A DNA stretch of 64,000 bases from Chlamydomonas reinhardtii (taxonomy: Eukaryota; Chlorophyta; Chlorophyceae; Chlamydomonadales; Chlamydomonadaceae). Shown here one piece after another: positions 9,044 to 21,752 of the stretch. The DNA lies in NCBI RefSeq assembly GCF_000002595.2, contig NC_057012.1, positions 6,112,550-6,176,549 of the forward strand. Reading direction: 5' to 3'. The first letter of the stretch is position 1. Every line of letters starts with the position of its first letter. The position numbers were made by a program, and so were the translations under genes. Under the pieces are notes generated by a model. It made no database searches, was not told the DNA's origin, and saw only the letters and a program-made list of their open reading frames with translations.

Positions 9044-12000
9044 CTACTGGTCGTCGTCCCGGTCCTTGAGCTTGGAGTAATCCACTCTTCCGTCCGTCCC
9101 CACCAGCGCCAGGCCCAGGCCCTCCTCACCCGCCTCCCCAGCCCCACCCTCGCCACCTCCCCCTGCATCAGCCGCCGCCGCACGCCGTGCCGCCGCCGCC
9201 GCACGCATGAGTGCCGCCGCCTTCTGTCCTTGCGTCTGGCGAAGCTCCGCCGCCACCTCCACTGCCTCCGCCTCCGCCTCCGCTCCAGCCGCCGCCAGTG
9301 CCCCGCTCGACGACGCCCCGTCCCCGGCCGCAGCTGCCCCCGCCGCCGGCCGGGATCCGAATCCAAAGGATCCAGACCCTGCCTGCAGTCGGATCCGATC
9401 GGTCACCGCTTGGATCCTGGATTCGAACACGGCATCCCCTGCGTAGTGCACGCTCGCCAGATACAGTCCGGTGGGCGGTGCGGCCTCCGGTAGCGCTGAC
9501 CGGTCCCCTTTCTCCAGGAGCTTTAGCAAACCCTGTGTTAGGAAAGCGCAAGGGGAGAGGGTCGACACAGGCCATGCGTTAGAGAGCGCACGGGAAGGGA
9601 ACACCATGCAACATGCCATGTGTTTGTGGCTGTGCTGTTGCAGTTGCGTACTGTACAGGCGAGGAAGACGCGGGGCGGTGCTGTGGGCACTGGGCTGCTG
9701 CTGCCCGCACGTCACGTGTGATCCGGCACGGGCAGTTGACCAGTTGCAGTTGGCTGTCAGCGAGTAGGGTGACGCGGGGCAGTGGGTGCACGAGTCACGG
9801 GAGCAGCGCCAAGACTGGCGGGGGGGGGGGGGGGTGAGGCTAAACGGCCGGTACGTCGGGCTCTCAATACACAGCACGCGTGCCCGCGCCGCCCCGGGCA
9901 CCGCCCCGCCCCAATCCTCATGCAATGGTGCAAACAGTCCCAAACCCGGACCCCCGCTAGGGCTCCCGCTCATTACCCCTCGATCTGCCGCCCCTAACGC
10001 CTATCACGCCCCTCGCGCCCCTCATGCCCCTCACCTGCGGCGTGATGCGGCCGTGCCCAACTTCCACCAGCCCAGCCGCCAGCATGCGTACCATCCTGCT
10101 CGTGTGTGCGGGGGGTTGCAGCAAGAAGTGGCGCAGGATGTAGTGAAGTTGCGTGTTTGCTCGTACCAGACCGTCTTAGTCTGGCTAGCAGAGTGGCAAG
10201 CACTAGACAGCTAGTGAAACGCCATGCATCCGCTCCAGTGGCTCAGTTGCACAAGGTCATGGCCCCATCCACAGCACTGAATTCTCACGTAACAGAAAGG
10301 GCTAATGCTCGAGCATGAAACACCGGAAGCCAGGTGTAGACAGGAATTTGCAATAGTGTCCGACAATAGTGTCCGACAACTTGCCTTGTTGGCCATGCGG
10401 CCACACAAACCCCATACAACCGTCGCTGGTGACAGCAGTTTTATGACATGTTTCGACCAAATCACTGCACCTGTACAGGAATCCGTTGCCGGTGACCTCC
10501 ATGGTGACCTCCTGGCCGCCGCTGAGCGCGCTGACGCCTTCAGTGATGGACAGGTGGCTCAGGATGCTGCAGAGATGCGGGGATTGGGGTGGGGTTGCAA
10601 GGATGTTTCGAAAAGCGGTACAGGATGCGGTATGGATGGGGTGGGGTTGCAAAGATTGGTACAGGAAAGTGTAGCGAAGTGTGGGGTGGGCGACAGAGGA
10701 ACAGGCGGCAGAGGCGTACGTGGCAGGAACAGAAGCAGGGGCATGGGTGGGGTAATTGCGCGAGCCCAACGTACACAGAGTGGGGGCAGGGTGGGTGGGT
10801 GGCAGGTGGGGGGGGGAGGTGGAGGACAGGGGCGTGGGAGGGCCGGATGGAGAGCACGCAGGGCGCACGAACCGGCCAGGAAGGTGGCTGATGGGGCTGA
10901 GACCTCATCAGGGCCGGCTAGGCAGGGCCGTGGACGCGTGGCCATGCCCATTGCCCCGCCATGGGCCTCACCACTCGCGCCCCGATCGCCCGGTCACCCG
11001 CCCGCCTACCCGCGCTATGTGGGCTAGCTTGATCTTTGGTTTAGCTGGGTTTGGACTTTGGAACAAACTACCGCCCCCTCTTTTGCATTGGGTTCGGTTT
11101 AGTTTGGGCTGGTATTCACAACCCTTCCCCACCCCCACCGTGTGTTCTTGGCTGACGTGCGCTCCGGCTTGATTCCCCGTTCCGCCAGCTGCACACGGGC
11201 ATGCGTAGGCACAGACAGACACACACAGCCGGAGAAAGAGTAAAGAAGAGGTAGGTAGGCAATGTGAGAAATGGGTATGGGTGCCCTTACGGTGGTCACA
11301 CATTCGCGCAAGTGCTGGCGCATACCGTACGACAGGGGAACCGGCCTCCTCGCCGCAACAAAGCGTTAGGGAGAGGCATAAGGAAGTGGGTTAGACACGC
11401 GCCCAGCGTAGGGAGCTACTGCCCTGTAACACAACACCACACACACACACACACACGCACACACGCAATCTCACACAGACATACACAGTCGCCCATCGCC
11501 TGGTGGATTTTTGACAGCCCGCGCCCGCGCCCACCTTTGGATTCTTCCGCTTAGCGCTGCCCAGGCCTGCATACGGCAGCACATGGCAGCACATGGCAAG
11601 AAGCCACAGCGCGCTTTCAGGCCGGCTGCTGATGCTCTCGGTGCTCGTGCGGTGCTTTGTCAATAGGCCGCTAGGTATCCAGAGCAATGCCTTGCACGCT
11701 CCATCATGCCAAAGCCACGCCTTACCACATTCGCCCCCCCCCACACACACATCGTTAGTTGGGCTCAACCGCTCGAGCATGTATGATGACACCCGCACAT
11801 GCACGCAGTCCCGTGCGCCACCTTCCTTCCCTTGTTGCCCGCGGTTGCTTTTGCACGCGCACCCATCCATCCATCCACCCATCCAGTAGACCACGCCCGC
11901 CCCCACCCACCCGCGGGCCTCTTGGCGTCCATGAAGGCGCTGAAGTCGTGTCGCCCCAGCAGCAGCTGGCCGGCCTCACACATGGCGCCTACGTCCAGCT

Positions 12001-14879
12001 GCGCGCGGTTGTGGGGATGGGGTTGGAGGGGGGGGCAAGGGGCGGGGAAAGGGGCGGGAAATAGGGCAAAGATGGTGTCTTCCAGCAGCATAATGAAACA
12101 GACACACACGCACACACGCACATGCACGCACGCGATGCAGTAGATTGGCAGGCTTGACCGGCGGCTTCGCAGAGAGCAAAGGTTGACGTAAACGTGTGCA
12201 TCAATGCTTGTTGGCCGGCCAGCGATTCAGCGGACCAAATCGGATTACCGATACGTTACTGGGCGGCTCACCCGGATGTCGGACAGTTTGCTCGGCTTTC
12301 CGCGGCTGCGCTCGCACCAGCGGTCGTATACCCACCACCGGTACTTAGCCTGTGCGGCGGGCAGGTGTCGGGAGGTGGGCATGCGCGTCATTGCAAGGCA
12401 GCGGCAGTGATCCATCAACATGGAATGTGAAATGCAGTCACCGGGACGGCAGGGGGCGAGCAATGGCGAAGGACTGGAAGGCACGGACACAGAAATGGTC
12501 CTAAGGGGGGGGGGGGCTGTGCTCATGTTAGAATCGCTCAGGCCAGATCTGCGAAACCCGGCGCACAGCTAACCCATATCGATTGATCAGGGCGACAGAG
12601 AGCGATTGCCGCCCCCTACCTTGGTCTCGCCTCAGCTGGCATTGGAAATGACAGCCGCGCCTTGTATGACCTGACTGATTACATCACGTCCTCACTTTCT
12701 CATCACATCGCACTCTCACCTGCATTGGGTCGGGCAGCCCGGCAGCGAACTTGTAGATGTAGGTTTTGCCGCAGGCGCTGAAGTGGCTATCGAAGCCTGC
12801 GCATGCAACACAAGACAGGTGGTGACGACGTCCGGCATGTGGGGCTGTGGTACAATACACGCAGCACACCAAACACTAGAAAGACTCGCATCAAGGTTGG
12901 CGCTGAGCCTCGGAGCCAGGCAGCCGCTTCAGCAGATACCGGCACGTTGTCAAAGCGCGCGCCACACATGCCGCTGTCAATGCACATACCCAAGATATGC
13001 CGCCGCACGCACCCCAGTTCACGTCCACGCCAGTGATGCCAACCGCGCCTCATTCGCGCACCATATCCTCCCCAGCCCCAACCAAGACCAAACCCAACCC
13101 AAACCCAATCCAAATCCAGACTCAAACCCAGGCACGCCACGCACCCTCCTCCGCGTACGACAGCTCCAGCACCCTCACGTCCGGCGGCAGGAAGGAGTTG
13201 TAGTACAGTGTGTCGCTCTCCAGATTGTCCCGCTCGCCGTACACGTCGAAATGTACCACCTGCAGATCCAGAACCGCAATGCCGTACCGTACATGGGTTT
13301 GGCACGACACGCATGCGCAGTATTTGACCTCTATGTCGGTGTCCGCGTGCTCGGTCAGCGTCAATCTGCTTAGACCACGCGTGTGTCAAAGCTTGCCGAA
13401 TGAACGACACCCACCAAGGCACCAACCCGTGCGCCCGACTGCTTCTGGTCCCCTTGGCGCGGTCCGTGCCATACGTGCACATTCACAAACACGCGCACTT
13501 CCTTTCCTTCTCTGCTGTACACGCATACTTCCTGACATCGACACACGCACGCGCTCCCACCTGGCCGTACGCGTGCGCCCCGCCGTCTGTGCGTGAAGAG
13601 CCCACCATTCGCGAGCAGCCCACAAACAGCCGCTTGGCGCAGCGCTCCAGCTCACCCTGCAGCGAAACAAGGCCGTTACTTACAGGTTGCACACGTGGCA
13701 CGTGGGCGGTGCTGGTTGGCCGGCGCAGCTTTCAACACAGCACGTTGCAGGAGTTAACCAGAATTGTGGACGTCACGATGCTCGCCCGGCCCTGGCACGG
13801 AGCACGGATCATTATCAGCACTAGTGTACCGTACTGCCCTAGCCCAGCCTGTCCCACCAGTCCCTCTTCCCAATGGTGTCCACACCACGCCATGCCCCTC
13901 ATGCTATACCACGCCATATGTATGTGCAGCTGCAACCGAGTCGTTTATCGGCATACCCTCCCCTGTCGCATACCGTGTACTGGGGACTGCAACGTGGGCT
14001 GCACCTGCCCGCCCACCCACCCACTCACGCCACGCCACGCCACACCAGACCACGCACCTGCACCGTCCGTACTTTCCCTGGCTGGAACTGAAAGCCGGCG
14101 AACTCTGACCCGTCATACGCCACCACCTGGTGTGGGGCGGCGACATGGGGGGCGTCGGCATGGGGGCGGTGGCATAGCGGGCGGCGGCATGGGGGGCGGC
14201 GACATAGGGGGCGGCGGCATGGGGGCGGCGGCGGCATGGACGTGAGTAGCACGCCAGCGCGCCCGAGCACCGTGCAGCACAGCTGCCCAGGCGGCCCCGG
14301 ATGCAGTTGAGTGAGTTTAGTGAGTTTATAGTCTTGACACATGTGCATGCGCTGACGACGTTACGATTAAAACCGTACGGGTTACACACCGTACGTGTAA
14401 CATACGTGGCTGACTCGCACGGCAACCCCAGGTATGCGTGCGCCCGGTCCAGCCGCTGAGCAGCCCGCTTGGCTCAAGACTCTACGCAAGCACCGCCGCC
14501 GCACCATCTTTAGGCGACGTGGCACGGCGCCCTCGGGCACGGGTATGCGCTCGTCCTCCTCCTCCCGCCGCCAGCCCGTGCCAGCAGCCGACCCCTGCCC
14601 GCCCGCTGCTAGCCCCGCCCGCGCAAACACCGCAGTTCCCCGTGGGCTGGGCGGCCCCCAGCAGCCAGCAGCGGTGCCAGGTGCTGCTGGCGCGCTGGGA
14701 GGAGCGAAGGCAGGCTGGGCATGGTGTGTGCGGGGGTAGGAGGAGGGCAGCGCGAGGGGAGCAGCGGACGAGCGGACGGCTGGTGATGAAACGGATGGGC
14801 GGACAGCGTGCGCCGTGGCGGCGTGCCGGGCGGGTGCCAGCGCCCTGCCCAGCGGCGCTGCTGCGCCGCCGAACAGCAT
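9044..14879 (-). CDS. tRNA pseudouridine synthase, TruA family, with N-terminal organelle-targeting extension
   Basis: Ten exons (5' to 3'): 14879-14421, 14126-14058, 13656-13561, 13259-13145, 12796-12720, 12349-12272, 11998-11907, 10566-10471, 10095-10035 and 9532-9044. They give 543 aa with consistent phases. TruA enzymes convert uridine to pseudouridine in the tRNA anticodon stem-loop. Family landmarks in order are AYDGSEFAGFQ (156-166), the catalytic loop SSRTDGGAHAYGQ with Asp at about 200, the FSACGKTYIY strand, GRHDFSAF (313-320), the GNGFLY/RMVRMLAAGLVEVG core and the closing APPTGLYL (399-406). The first 150 or so residues are Ala/Pro/Arg-rich with few acidic residues, which suggests a plastid or mitochondrial transit peptide. 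The usual GRTDAG is SSRTDG here. The C-terminal 130 residues are Ala/Gly-rich low complexity. The start is the ATG at 14879, divergent from the uL13m gene. It could instead be a PUS3-like cytosolic enzyme, but the leader argues against that. Confidence 0.9.
9820..9834. repeat. Poly-G tract in a TruA intron
   Basis: About fifteen consecutive G lie in the last intron of the pseudouridine synthase gene. Such tracts are prone to slippage and to sequencing length error. Confidence 0.9.
14143..14238. repeat. GGCGGCATGGGG-type minisatellite in TruA intron 1
   Basis: About six imperfect units of 15-18 bp, of the form GGCGGCGACATGGGG, lie just upstream (in gene sense) of the acceptor for the exon that begins the catalytic domain. 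Confidence 0.8.
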
Positions 14880-15214
14880 AGTTTGAATGTTATGTAAAAT
14901 CTCGTCTGAGCACGTCTACATAACGGACGGGAAAGCGGGCAGAAACATTCGGAATGCAACAAGTGCAAGTGCAATAAGCAGTGCAATCTACGGTGCGCCC
15001 AGTTCGAGCTTCTATAGTCAACTACTGCAATCCCTTTGGTATAAAATAAATACAATATAGCTTACCTCCTGTATGTTTTAGAGCCGGTGTGCACCCATCA
15101 TCGCAAGAGCTCAATTGCAAAGCCCCAACAAGTCGCAAACACCTCTTAAAATCATCATCGTTTTGTTGCATGGGAGCCTGAGCTTGGCGCAGCGGTCGTG
15201 GCGTTGTCGCAAGG
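14880..15214. promoter_or_regulatory. Divergent intergenic promoter: TruA / uL13m
   Basis: This 335-bp interval separates the start codons of two head-to-head genes. It is more AT-rich than its surroundings, with AAATAAATACAATATAG at 15044-15060 and several A/T runs. It must hold both 5' UTRs and both promoters. No specific factor site is recognised. Confidence 0.6.
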
Positions 15215-17770
15215 ATGTCGCGGGTCACCGAGGCGATTAAACACCTCAAGGACTTGCAACACATCAAACTTGAAGGCCTTAGATTCCGGATCATTGATGC
15301 CAAGGGTCAGGTGCGTGTGCTCGCGGCTCCGTGCTTCCATCACCATCAGCCTAGAGCATCTCTGCTCACGGGGGATGCCTCTCGGGCCCGGCCCTCGCCA
15401 CAGGTGGTCGGCCGCCTAGCGGAGCAAATCTCCGTCATTCTTCAGGTGAAGCCTCACATGCTGGAGGCCAGCGCTTGGGCGGGGGGACTGCGGAGCAGGA
15501 ATGCAGAGCAGGGGTAGGCGGGGGCCATGCTGCATGCCCCCTCTCAATGCCAACCCACACGGCGAGGCGGCTGTGTCAACATGCCGGCTTGGGCCCATCA
15601 GCCGCCGCTACGGCAGAATCCTTGCTATGTGTTCAACACGCACCTGGCCATGTCGCCGCTGAACGCTGCTGCTGCTGTGCTACGCTCTCCCACTGACTCT
15701 CGCCCCACTGACCGCGCTGCTGCGGGCCCCTTCGCCGCCCTCGCAACCTGCTGCAACGCCCTTACACACACACGCTTGCCTCCCCACAGGGCAAGGACAA
15801 GCCCACCTACAACCCCACCAAGGAGCAGGGCGATGTGGTGATCGTGGTCAACGCAAGTCACGTGGAGCTGACCCACGACAAATGGAACACCAAGCTGTAC
15901 CGCTGGCACACAGGCAAGCCGGCGCACGTGTGCAACACTGCCACACTGCCGAGCATTGGCTGTTGCTGTTGCTGGAAGGGCTGAATAGTTATCTGCCTTG
16001 ACGACGGCTAGCTGCTGCGCGTAGGCGAGCGCTTCAAACATTCCAACACGATCGGCTAGCCCAACACGCGCTCCCATAGCCCCCGGCAGTACCTGCCAAC
16101 GCCCTCGCACATACGCGCATTCCGAACCAGTTCCAGCTATCCAGTCCCATCACTCAACCCGTCTGTGTGCTGTCCAAACTCCGCAGCGTCTCAGCGCACT
16201 CTCGCAGCCCCTCCCCCAGCGCCGGCCCCACCGCCTGCACCCACACACCCAGCGCCCTCCCTGGTTGCTGCCCTTTGGCTCCCTAGCATGCCCGCGTTTC
16301 GCCAGCCCATGCCCGCTTTGCGCGCAAGCTCTGCCACACACCGAAAGACTTGCGCTCATTCTCATTCGAGCTCATTATCTCGCCCCCACCCTGGACAGGC
16401 TACCCCGGCGGCCTGCGCTCCCGGCCCGCGGGTGACCAGTGGGAGAAGGACCCGCGCATGCTGCTGCGCAACGCCGTCAGCGGCATGCTCCCAAAGAACA
16501 AGAGCAGAGAGGTACGGGCGAGGGCAGTTTTGCACCGTCACACGAGAAGCAAGGATACGAGGGGAGTACGTTTGGGAGTCTAGGCAGAGCGGCCCTGACT
16601 CAGTGGCAGAATACGTAATGGTAAACGTGTTGGCAGCATGACAAAGCCCTGTCACGGGTCTTCGAACACCTAGTGGGGCGCCGCACAAGCTCCTGACACG
16701 ACACTCTGTCCGAACCGAACCCGCCGCGACTGCCTCACCGCCGCGGCCCTCCCTGATTACACACGCACAACTTAGCAGGCTCGGATGGAGAAACTCAAGA
16801 TCTTTCCCGAGGCCGACCACCCATTCCAGGTGCGGGGCTGGCGCGAGGCAGCACCTGGGCCGCTTGGGTTGGGGCCGCAGCGTGCCAGCGGCATGGGCAT
16901 AGGCTGGCGATTTCGCAGGATGCCGGAGCTGCTTGTAGTCGCCATGGCCCCAGGTGGCATGGCCCAAGGTTGCCTTGTCTCCACAAGTGTCGCACCACCC
17001 CTCGCGCCTCGTCCTCATTCCCATTGAACATTCCCCGTCCCGCCCCCTCCTGCCCCTCTTTGGCGCGCCCCAGGGCTTCCCGCTGGTGCCGTACGTGCCG
17101 CCGCCGCGCCGGCTGCAGGACCGCGGGCTGGGCTGGCCGCTGCCGCAGGTGCTGCTTGCGTCGCTGGCGGGGGCACGGAGGGGGTTCCAGGCATGACTAG
17201 CTAGGAGAAGGCGACGCTGGCGGGCATGGAGGAGTGGGGCGGGGCAGAGGGCGGCAGCGCTGTCAAGGAGGGGGACGGCGCTGCCCGGGTGGCACGGGCT
17301 GGGGCGGGTAGCACGCGCAGGCAACCGAGCCATCGAAGGCTTGAACTTGGGCACGTGAACCAGCGCGAATGATGCTACCATACACCCGACGCGCGCTGCG
17401 ACCTGATTCCTGCTTCTCTGACTACGGTTTTTTGCAGGGCTTCGAGCCAGCCAACCTGGAGCGCTATGCCTTTCGGCTGCGCACCAGCCCGGCTCTGCAG
17501 GCTGCAGCCGCGCCTACAGTACCGGCGTCGTCAGCACTGGCAGCCGCGCCGCAGCCCTCCGCACCGGTCACAGGTCCAGGACCAGCGGCGTCGGCGCCTG
17601 CAGCAGCAGCAGCAGCAGCTGGCACCGCTGGGGCCAGCGGGAGCGGGAGTGGGCGGCAGCAGCGACAGCGGCCCACGGTGCCGATTGACGACTTGCTCAC
17701 TGAGGAGGAGCGGGCAGCGCTGGCGGCGGTGGAGGGGGGCAAGGGCAAGAGCGGCGCGTCGTCGTCGTGA
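15215..17770 (+). CDS. MRPL13: Mitochondrial large-subunit ribosomal protein uL13m
   Basis: Seven exons: 15215-15310, 15404-15445, 15790-15913, 16399-16511, 16779-16829, 17074-17148 and 17438-17770, giving 277 aa. The uL13 family signature is complete: RIIDAKGQVVGRLAEQIS across exons 1-2, GKDKPTYNP and GDVVIVVNA in exon 3, YRWHTGYPGGL across the exon 3/4 junction, then MLLRNAVSGMLPKNKSR. uL13m is a component of the mitochondrial large ribosomal subunit. Intron 3 uses a GC donor (CACACAG|GCAAGC) with a normal AG acceptor; the codon split H-T-G is restored exactly and no GT donor keeps the frame. After the conserved core, the C-terminal region is an Ala/Pro/Gly-rich extension ending in a short acidic helix (DDLLTEEERAAL). 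No clear mitochondrial presequence precedes the core. Confidence 0.93.
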
Positions 17771-18846
17771 GAGTGGAGGCAGCGTGGCGCTGCGGCGTGT
17801 GGCAGTAGCGGCGGCATGCGGGCGGGTTGAGGCCTAGCGAGGATCGCTGGTGATGGCGGGTGTGCTGGTTGGATTGCTCGTGGGTTTGCTGGCGGGATGC
17901 CGGAAGAGCTGTGGGTTTAGACACGGACTGCGGCTGCGGGTAACGGGCTGGGACTGTGAGGCGGCCACGGATGCCCGGTACCAGTCGCTCGGGTGCTGGT
18001 GTTGCTCGGTGGGCGGTGGTTGCGAGCCAGCTGAGCGGACTTGGGAGAACGGGGCAGCCGCGGCGGTTAGCCATTGGCAATTAGGCGGCCAGGCAGCTGC
18101 GTCGGGTTGGTATTGCGTGCTGTAGGTAAGGGCGGTGCCCGCCTTGGGGGGTGGCGCAACGAGGGCCGCGCGCAGTTAGGCATGGCCACCTGCAACCCAG
18201 GAACGCAAGTTTGCGGTTGTATCATCAGGAGCGGCCAAGGGATCAAATGGCACATCGCGTGCCAGCGTGTGCAGTTGTGCGATCTGAGCGATACGTGGGT
18301 GTTGGTGGCTTGGTGGCCCGGGGGATGGCGCCTGTGAAGGCTGGCGTGTCGGGAGCGCAAGGCACGCCAGGGAGCGGCAGTTCGTATACCGGTCTGCGTG
18401 GTGCGATGGGGTACGTACTGGGAGTGGGAGAGGCGCGTGTGCAGATATCAGACGACGAAAGCTTCCTTGATTGAAGCTTGGTAGGTAGGAGTGCGGTGCA
18501 GGCGTCCTGCAATGAGGGCGGTGCCGTCGACCGGCCAGCGGGATTGGCGTCACGGGAAACCGTGGCGAAGTGTGCCTGATGTGCCCTGAGCTCGGCATTC
18601 GCCTGCACTTCCAAACCTGCGGACCCGTCTTTTCTTGACTCTACAAATCTTACCGCTTCGCATCATTGCTCACCTGTCTCTAGTTGACGAAAAATAACAA
18701 CTCGTAGCAAACTCAGCGCTGACTTTGCTCGGCCGCAACTAAGACCTGACCGCTGTCCTTCGTGGGGCGCGTCAGACACTTTTAATATATAGTATCCATA
18801 TTAGCCATTAGCGCGGCAGCGCGTTGACTCCACCACTTGGACTCAC
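17771..18846. other. Intergenic: uL13m 3' UTR and promoter of the next gene
   Basis: No gene is recognised. The left part is G-rich and presumably 3' UTR. Around 18630-18830 composition becomes AT-richer, with TTTTAATATATAG at about 18780-18792, a candidate TATA-like element about 55 bp upstream of the ATG at 18847. Confidence 0.5.
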
Positions 18847-19972
18847 ATGCGTTCTAGGCTTTCGTTAGGCGTCGCGGCCGTGGTGGTAGCATGGAGTTTG
18901 ATGGTTCCAGGTATGTCACAAAAATCATATACGGGCCCAATTTTGCTGGACACAGTGGTTTCGCTGACCCCAAATCCTCCCGCGCCCTTCTCCTCCTGCA
19001 GGCGCGTTTGCCCAGAATAAGAACACTGTGCACACAGCTGTTTACATCGGCGGGGCCGTTGCTGGAGCAGGATTCGTCGTGACTTTTGCCCTTTCCATCG
19101 TGGTGCGTGGGGACAAAAACAGGATGCAGCGCAGCCCGGTTTCTCCATCGCCACGGCCCCGGGTGCCAGCATCCGGCCTCGTATGCCATTCCACAGAAGA
19201 AATTGCGTACGTGCCAGTCACACCTGTTTCCCTTGACGACCACTGCAGGGTTGCATGTTTGACCGGAAGCACAGCACGCACCCAGACCCGGAGCAGCCCC
19301 GGCGGAACGCGCGGCAGCAGCAACAACCCCCCATGGCCGCCCCGCAGCAGCACCAGGCTCCACGGGGCAACCATGCAGCGGCGCCACCAGGCATTACACC
19401 TGCGAACGCGGGCTGGGACACCGGCAACGCCGGGGCAGGCGCCTGGGTGAGTCAGCGCGTTGGCGCCGGCGCGCGCGTCGTTACTGGAGTCTCAGGCCAA
19501 CGCCCGGGCCCCTAGGGGGCCTCCAGGGGGGATCTAGAGCTCCTGGGGCTTCTCGACCACTAGGGCCACCGGTCACTCAGACAGGGAAGGATGGGTGAAG
19601 GTTAGGGTCGTAGGCTGTCCTCTAGGCACCGGTTATCCCTTCTTGTCCCACTGAGTACAACCATACGCTTTGGGCTCAACAGGCTGCTGAAGCCCTGCAG
19701 TCTGTGCGCTCTGGTTGCTTTCTATCATGTCTGTTATTCTCCGAGTGGCAACGCCCTCCCGATCCTGCAGCACTGATCCACGGCCGCCTATGCATTGCCT
19801 CGTCCTTTGGGTGCAGGGCCAGGCGCCGCCGAAGGGCTATGGCTACGACTCCTACAATGTGCCCGTACAAGCGCAGCAGATGGCGGCGGCGGCTCATGGG
19901 TGGGCGCAGGGCGCGGTGCCGGTGACAGGCTGGGGCGGGGCGGTGCCGACCGGCAAACACCAGGCGTGGTAG
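18847..19972 (+). CDS. Small predicted type I membrane protein with signal peptide, unknown function
   Basis: Four exons: 18847-18910, 19002-19102, 19249-19446 and 19817-19972, giving 172 aa with consistent phases. Residues 1-25 form a classic signal peptide: an MRSR start, a hydrophobic core LGVAAVVVAWSLMV, and probable cleavage after AFA. A second hydrophobic segment (about 35-57, TAVYIGGAVAGAGFVVTFAL) ends at GCMFDRK, a probable transmembrane helix followed by a basic stop. The remaining 110 residues are Gln/Pro/Ala-rich with several Trp and Tyr (PPKGYGYDSYNVPV) and end in HQAW. I recognise no domain. It could be a short receptor-like or adaptor membrane protein of the endomembrane system. 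Topology is inferred from sequence only. Confidence 0.75.
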
Positions 19973-21752
19973 CATTGAGCGGCTCCGCAGCCGCGGCTGC
20001 CGCCGCAGCGGCGGCGGCGAACACGACGTGGGCATTGGCAACAGCATCCGGCGCTCGTGTGTGGAACATATATAGTACCTGGGCTGGCTGCTTGACAAAA
20101 CACACACGCGTCAGCTTGTGGCTGATCCATGGGCGGTGATAGCGACCATGGCAGTCAATGCGTGTGTTCGAGGCTTCACCGCGGCCTAGCGTCAGCTGGG
20201 TATACCTTGATTTGGCGCATGTGCGACCGCATGGCAGCAGTGTGTAGTTTATACGGGCAGGCGCGCGCAGGCTGCTGTCTGGCCTTTCTGTTTTTGACAT
20301 GGAGCCGGGGCCGGCCTGACCCGTTGAGTGCAGGCACCCTACCGGTATCTTGCAGCTGCACGCAGACTTGACGCGATTGTTGCTGAACAGAAGGACTTGA
20401 CTGCGTGTATTCATCATAATTGCGCACCCATCAAGGTGCTCACGGCGTTGGAAGTACGGTACTTGTGTGGCTTGGGAGCTGCGATGTCGGATACGTCTGC
20501 GCTGGATTGGCTGACAACAGGGCTGGCCCCCCAGGGGCACCCCCGCATGGGATGGCATGAATGCGGCCGGCTGCGTCTGACATGGGCTGCTAGGCGCGTA
20601 TGATTCTGTCTGCACGCCATCTGGCCTGGGCCAGGGGGCACCGCTGGCCTGGCTGGCTGACAGCACGACTGACATGAGGGACACATCGGTGCATGTATGC
20701 GACTGGCCGGATGGCCGGCCGGCCCCGATTACCAATATGTCTTTCATTCATCCCTGTATCATACTGGATCGATGGTCATGGTGTTGGCGGTGGTTGGGCT
20801 CTGCTGAAGCGCGCGGTCTGTGGGACTGAGGAAGAGGAGTTTGTGCGCATGCTCTTGTCATGCATGCTTGATGATCTGCAGCTCAGGGACTCCGGCTGAA
20901 TTGAGTATTGGACTGATTGAAGTTACTGCAGGATGGATATTCCCGCCGGACGCGGAGCGGATGCGGGCATTGAACAAGTGTTGCGTTTTCGTTGGACCGT
21001 TGGTCATAACTGATTGACAGACCTCATCCGTGCAGGCTCACGCACCTGGAATAGACGTGACGTATAACCAGTTGGGATAAAGGTAGCGAATCTGCGCTGC
21101 AAACGTTGCGGATTTGGGTGCCTTTGATGGAGCTATCTTGCAAGATTCTGCTGTTCTACTTTGATCCACGCCTCACGCAATCAAGTCGTACGGTATTATG
21201 GAGCGGTTCTTCCACAGCCTGGGGGATGGGAGCTGCGCGTGAGGCGACTCGAGCCACTTCAGGTCGAAGCGTAAACGCACATAGGTTGCGTTGCAATAGC
21301 ACATACGTCATGTGGGTCGTCACGGCAGCAAGATGCCTGGCGCGGGCACGCTCTATCTGCGCCTTGCGCACATGTGTCAGCATGTCTCTGCAATGTCCTC
21401 TCTGCTATCTATCTTCTTGTACTCAGCTGCGGGCGTGCATGCCGTATCCCCCGTTCCCACGCCCTCCTCACCTACCCACAACTCCTCGAACAGCAACTCA
21501 AACATGCAATGCCCTAAACCTGCCTCCGTGTGCATTCCGTTGCCATACGTCCCGCCCGCAACAACCGCACACGGTTGGCAGTGGACAGCCCACCACCGCC
21601 GTCATTTGGCACCGCTAGCTGCGACCAAGCTCCTCGATGTACACACCTCCTGCTACTCCTGCACTAGCCAGTGCGCTCCTGAAGCCACGCCCAAGGCCAT
21701 GCCAGCCCGCCTGCCTGCCTGCCGCCCCTGACCGCGCCACCGCCGGGTCGCA
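19973..21752. other. Convergent intergenic region
   Basis: These 1.8 kb lie between the 3' ends of two convergent genes and should be mostly 3' UTR. No protein family, RNA gene or strong repeat is seen. A 319-aa open frame on the minus strand (19788-20747) looks like a compositional shadow. Confidence 0.5.

Noticed and set aside
15527-15789. Extra exon between uL13m exons 2 and 3
   Set aside because: The family continues directly from the VILQ end of exon 2 to GKDKPTY at 15790; any insertion would break the conserved core.
19788-20747. 319-codon minus-strand frame
   Set aside because: It overlaps the last exon of the membrane-protein gene antisense, has no family resemblance and its composition follows local GC bias.
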